Source of the DNA: Sphaeroforma sirkka
Taxonomy: Eukaryota > Opisthokonta > Ichthyosporea > Ichthyophonida
Assembly (NCBI GenBank): GCA_001586965.3
Contig: LUCW03001879.1
Coordinates: 1-52,132, forward strand
Length of the DNA: 52,132 nucleotides
Reading direction: 5' to 3'
In this document: positions 48,631 through 52,132 of the stretch, in pieces
How the letters are laid out: each line of letters opens with the position of its first letter
Position numbering within the stretch: the stretch's first letter is position 1
Notes under the pieces: generated by a model
Seen by the model: the letters and a program-made list of their open reading frames with translations, nothing else
Database searches by the model: none
Told to the model about the DNA's origin: nothing
Made by a program: the position numbers and the translations under genes

Positions 48631-48825
48631 ATCAATCAAACAACTCCTTGGGCATTGTTTTGAAACAGCGGGTTAATGGTTTGCACGGTTTCTGCCACTG
48701 GCAGTTTTTCTCCGACACAAATACAGTCCTATATTGTACTTGCCAAACTCCTATATGCTGACACAGATGAACAGTAGCTTCAAGAATTCAAACACGACGG
48801 GTCGCTCGAGACGTACACATCGGGT
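48631..48825. other. Unique stretch between the two 3' UTR minisatellites
   Basis: About 195 bp without long frames or recognisable signals. It separates two related tandem repeats inside the element's 3' UTR. Confidence 0.5.
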
Positions 48826-48989
48826 CCTCTAGCTCTCTGAGGTAAAATGCCAGCACAATGCTCTAGCTCTCTGAGGATAAATGCCAGCACAATGCTCTAG
48901 CTCTCGAGGATAAATGCCAGCACAATGCTCTAGCTCTCGAGGATAAATGCCAGCACAATGCTCTAGCTCTCGAGGATAATGCCAGCACA
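48826..48989. repeat. Minisatellite 2 in the retrotransposon 3' UTR (~33-bp units)
   Basis: Five tandem units of 33-34 bp with the core CTCTAGCTCTCGAGGATAAA then TGCCAGCACAATG. The first two read TCTCTGAGG in place of TCTCGAGG. The core CTAGCTC-CGAG-ATAAA-CCAGC is shared with minisatellite 1, so the two arrays descend from one ancestral unit. Confidence 0.93.
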
Positions 48990-49050
48990 TAAGGTACTAT
49001 GCTATTCTTATCATCTCTGAAACTGGCACACTGCTTTGTTCAGTGCTTCA

Positions 49051-49064
49051 GTTTGGGGGGGGGT
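49051..49064 (+). promoter_or_regulatory. Polypurine-tract-like G run before the 3' LTR
   Basis: GTTT followed by G9 (49055-49063) and one T, directly before TGTGGTCAG of the 3' LTR. The position is that of the polypurine tract that primes plus-strand DNA synthesis. A pure G-run with a T at the junction is atypical, since most tracts mix A and G. Confidence 0.55.
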
Positions 49065-49311
49065 TGTGGTCAGAATACAAGTACTTATATTTATTTGATT
49101 ATTTTAGGTTTATTACAAGTTTTACAGTTTATCAGAATAATCTGATAAACTGGGTTTTAGGGTTTTGCTGGTTTTACAGCACATGACTAATGACTCATTT
49201 AAGAGTCAGTCATTTTAGGATTACTGTTTATAATTACTAATAAATGAACAACGTCCCCCCTCCTGAGGAGGAGAACGTTGAGATACAGTTATCTCGCGTA
49301 TACTTACTACA
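49065..49311 (+). repeat. 3' LTR (247 bp)
   Basis: Repeats the 5' LTR from TGTGGTCAGAATAC to CTTACTACA. TATATTTA is at 49086-49093, the 12-bp-stem hairpin at 49125-49152 and AATAAA at 49239-49244. Differences from the 5' copy are confined to homopolymer lengths. It joins satellite block E directly at 49312, inside a monomer at the GTGA/CCGG position. Confidence 0.95.
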
Positions 49312-52132
49312 CCGGTTTAGTCTAGATATCGTTAGCCCGCAGTTGAATAATTTCTGACCTGGGCTCATTCAGTTCGTACCCATACCGATAGTAATATTTG
49401 CAGTGCGTGACCGGTCTAATCTAGATATCGTTAGACCGCGGTTGAATAACTGCTGATCTGGGCTCTTCTAGTTCGTACCCAAACCGATTGTAATATTTGC
49501 AGTGCGTGACAGGTTTAGTCTAGATATCGTTAGCCCGCAGTTGAATAATTTCTGACCTGTAGTGCGTGACTAGTCTAGTCTAGATATCGTTAGCCCGGGG
49601 TTCAATAATTTCTTACATGGGCTCTTCTGGTTCGTACCCAAACCGATTGTAATATTTGCAGTGCGTGACAGGTTTAGTCTAGATATCGTTAGCCCGCAGT
49701 TGAATAATTTCTGACCTGGGCTCATTCAGTTCGTACCCATACCGATAGTAATATTTGCAGTGCGTGACCGGTCTAATCTAGATATCGTTAGACCGCGGTT
49801 GAATTACTTCTAACCTGGGCTCTTCTAGTTCGTACCCATACCGATTGTAATATTTGCAGTGCGTGACCGGTCTAGTCAAGATGTCGTTAGCCCGCAGTTG
49901 AATAATTTCTGACCTGGAGTGCGTGACTAGTCTAGTCTAGATATCGTTATCTCGCGGTTGAATAACTTCTGACCTGGGCTCTTCTAGTTCGTACCCATAC
50001 CGATTGTATTATTTTGCAGTGCGTGACCGGTCTAGTCTAGATGTTGTTAGCCAGCAGTTGAATAACTTCTGACCTGGGCTCTTCTAGTTCGTACCCATAC
50101 CGATAGTAATATTTGCAGTGCGTGACCGGTTTAGTCTAGATATCGTTAGCCCGCAGTTGAATAATTTCTGACCTGGGCTCATTCAGTTCGTACCCATACC
50201 GATAGTAATATTTGCAGTGCGTGACCGGTCTAATCTAGATATCGTTAGACCGCGGTTGAATAACTGCTGATCTGGGCTCTTCTAGTTCGTACCCAAACCG
50301 ATTGTAATATTTGCAGTGCGTGACAGGTTTAGTCTAGATATCGTTAGCCCGCAGTTGAATAATTTCTGACCTGTAGTGCGTGACTAGTCTAGTCTAGATA
50401 TCGTTAGCCCGGGGTTCAATAATTTCTTACATGGGCTCTTCTAGTTCGTACCCAAACCGATTGTAATATTTGCAGTGCGTGACGGGTTTAGTCTAGATAT
50501 CGTTAGCCCGAAGTTGAATAATTTCTGACCTGGGCTCATTCAGTTCGTACCCATACCGATACCGATAGTAATATTTGCAGTGCGTGACCGGTCTAATCTA
50601 GATATCGTTAGACCGCGGTTGAATTACTTCTAACCTGGGCTCTTCTAGTTCGTACCCATACCGATTGTAATATTTGCAGTGCGTGACCGGTCTAGTCAAG
50701 ATGTCGTTAGCCCGCAGTTGAATAATTTCTGACCTGGAGTGCGTGACTAGTCTAGTCTAGATATCGTTATCTCGCGGTTGAATAACTTCTGACCTGGGCT
50801 CTTCTAGTTCGTACCCATACCGATTGTATTATTTGCAGTGCGTGACCGGTCTAGTCTAGATGTTGTTAGCCAGCAGTTGAATAACTTCTGACCTGGGCTC
50901 TTCTAGTTCGTACCCATACCGATAGTAATATTTGCAGTGCGTGACCGGTTTAGTCTAGATATCGTTAGCCCGCAGTTGAATAATTTCTGACCTGGGCTCA
51001 TTCAGTTCGTACCCATACCGATAGTAATATTTGCAGTGCGTGACCGGTCTAATCTAGATATCGTTAGACCGCGGTTGAATAACTGCTGATCTGGGCTCTT
51101 CTAGTTCGTACCCAAACCGATTGTAATATTTGCAGTGCGTGACAGGTTTAGTCTAGATATCGTTAGCCCGCAGTTGAATAATTTCTGACCTGTAGTGCGT
51201 GACTAGTCTAGTCTAGATATCGTTAGCCCGGGGTTCAATAATTTCTTACATGGGCTCTTCTAGTTCGTACCCAAACCGATTGTAATATTTGCAGTGCGTG
51301 ACAGGTTTAGTCTCTAGATATCGTCGCAGTTGAATAATTTCTGTAACCTGTACTGCGTGACTAGTCTAGTCTAGATATCGTTATCTCGCGGTTGAATAAC
51401 TTCTGACCTGGGCTCTTCTAGTTCGTGACCCATACCGATTATAATATTTGCAGTGCGTGACCGGTTTAGTCTAGATGTTGTTAGCCCGCAGTTGAATAAC
51501 TTCTGACCTGGGCTCTTCTAGTTCGTACCCATACTGATAGTAATATTTGCAGTGCGTGACCGGTTTAGTCTAGATATCGTTAGCCCGCAGTTGAATAATT
51601 TCTGACCTGGGCTCATTCAGTTCGTACCATACCGATTGTAATACATGCATTGTTCGTACCCTATACCATTGTCTGCAGTCGTGACCGGTCTAACATCGAT
51701 ATTGTTCCTCGCGGTTGACCTGGGCACTTCTAGTACCCATACCGATTGTAATATTTGCAGTACGTACCGGTCAGTCTAGATATCGTTAGCCCGCGGTTGA
51801 ATACCTTCTGACCTTTCAGTTCACGTACCCATGGATTGTAATATTTGTGCAGTGCGTGACCGGTCTAGTCAAGATATCGTTAGCCCGCAGTTGAATAATT
51901 TCTGACCTGGAGTGCGTGACTAGTCTAGTCTAGATATCGTTATCCCGCGGTTGAATAACTTCTGACCTGGGCTCTTCTAGTTCGTACCCATACCTGATAG
52001 TTGTATTATTTGCAGTGCGTGACCGGTCTTAGTCTAGATGTTGTTAGCCAGCAGTTGAATAACTTCTGACCTGGGGCTCTTCTAGTTCGTACCCATACCG
52101 ATAGTAATATTTGCAGTGCAGACCGGTTTAGT
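49312..52132. repeat. Satellite block E, diverged ~99-bp monomers in ~815-bp higher-order units
   Basis: Tandem units with ATATCGTTAGCCCG, CAGTTGAATAATTTCTGACCTGG, GTACCCATACCGAT and GCAGTGCGTGACCGGTCTAG. Full units are about 99 bp; shortened units (CTGACCTGTAGTGCGTGAC and CTGACCTGGAGTGCGTGAC junctions) lack the middle part. A distinctive unit with TGCTGATCTGGG recurs at 49451, 50265 and 51084, giving a higher-order period of 814 and 819 bp; the 5-bp difference is explained by an extra ACCGAT near 50555 and one T fewer in a T-run. After about 51300 the order breaks down and units carry more indels. The block runs off the right edge. Confidence 0.95.

Larger units (their letters stand above)
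41043..49311 (+). mobile_element. Full-length Ty3/gypsy LTR retrotransposon with Dam-like domain and chromodomain
   Basis: An 8.27-kb element bounded by two nearly identical LTRs starting TG and ending CA. Internal order is a leader, gag-like region, aspartic protease, reverse transcriptase (YIDD), RNase H, Dam-like adenine methyltransferase domain, integrase (H2C2 zinc finger, D-D-E core, GPY/F), chromodomain, and a minisatellite-rich 3' UTR ending in a G9 tract beside the 3' LTR. The order RT-RNase H-integrase-chromodomain places it with Ty3/gypsy elements, chromovirus-like. The reading frame changes at least 14 times, mostly at homopolymers. No target-site duplication is visible (CGGGG left, CCGGT right). 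No standard TGG-type primer-binding site follows the 5' LTR. The two LTRs differ only in homopolymer lengths, suggesting a recent insertion. Confidence 0.95.

Overview
The window is nuclear DNA of a eukaryote. It holds about 41 kb of tandem satellite in three blocks, one spliced gene with GT-AG introns, and one full-length Ty3/gypsy LTR retrotransposon with a chromodomain. I see no bacterial operons, ribosome binding sites, tRNA or rRNA genes. The host lineage cannot be fixed from the sequence. A microbial eukaryote is a reasonable guess, and a few short TTTAGGG-like tracts are weak and inconclusive.

Layout. 1-4119: satellite block A, 99-bp monomers, with ragged units at its left end. 4120-4300: a short transition of hybrid monomers. 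4300-38169: satellite block B, about 340 nearly identical 99-bp monomers, decaying at its right edge. 38170-41042: a single-copy island with a predicted seven-exon gene (38471-40376) for a membrane-anchored, class I SAM-dependent methyltransferase-like protein, and a poly(A) signal. 41043-49311: the retrotransposon, with 246/247-bp LTRs, a gag-like region and pol in the order protease, RT, RNase H, Dam-like adenine methyltransferase domain, integrase, chromodomain, then a 3' UTR built from two minisatellites. 49312-52132: satellite block E, an older and more diverged relative of A and B, organised in higher-order units of about 815 bp.

How it fits together. The three blocks align along most of the monomer (shared landmarks: TACC-ATACCGATTG, a CGTGAC core, GTCTAG, GGGC/CC), so they are subfamilies of one satellite. 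The retroelement abuts block E directly on its right side but unique DNA on its left, and no target-site duplication is visible, so a rearrangement or an assembly join is likely there. The element's chromodomain fits insertion into satellite heterochromatin. Its coding breaks are nearly all frame changes, at least eight of them placed in homopolymer runs, and the two LTRs differ only in run lengths. The copy may therefore be younger and more intact than its broken reading frames suggest.

Most notable: the Dam-like domain with an NPPW motif inside a chromodomain Ty3/gypsy polyprotein; an in-frame UGA just upstream of the protease; the hairpin-rich LTR; the phased minisatellites in the element's 3' UTR; and a large homogenised satellite whose 99-bp unit is open in one frame.
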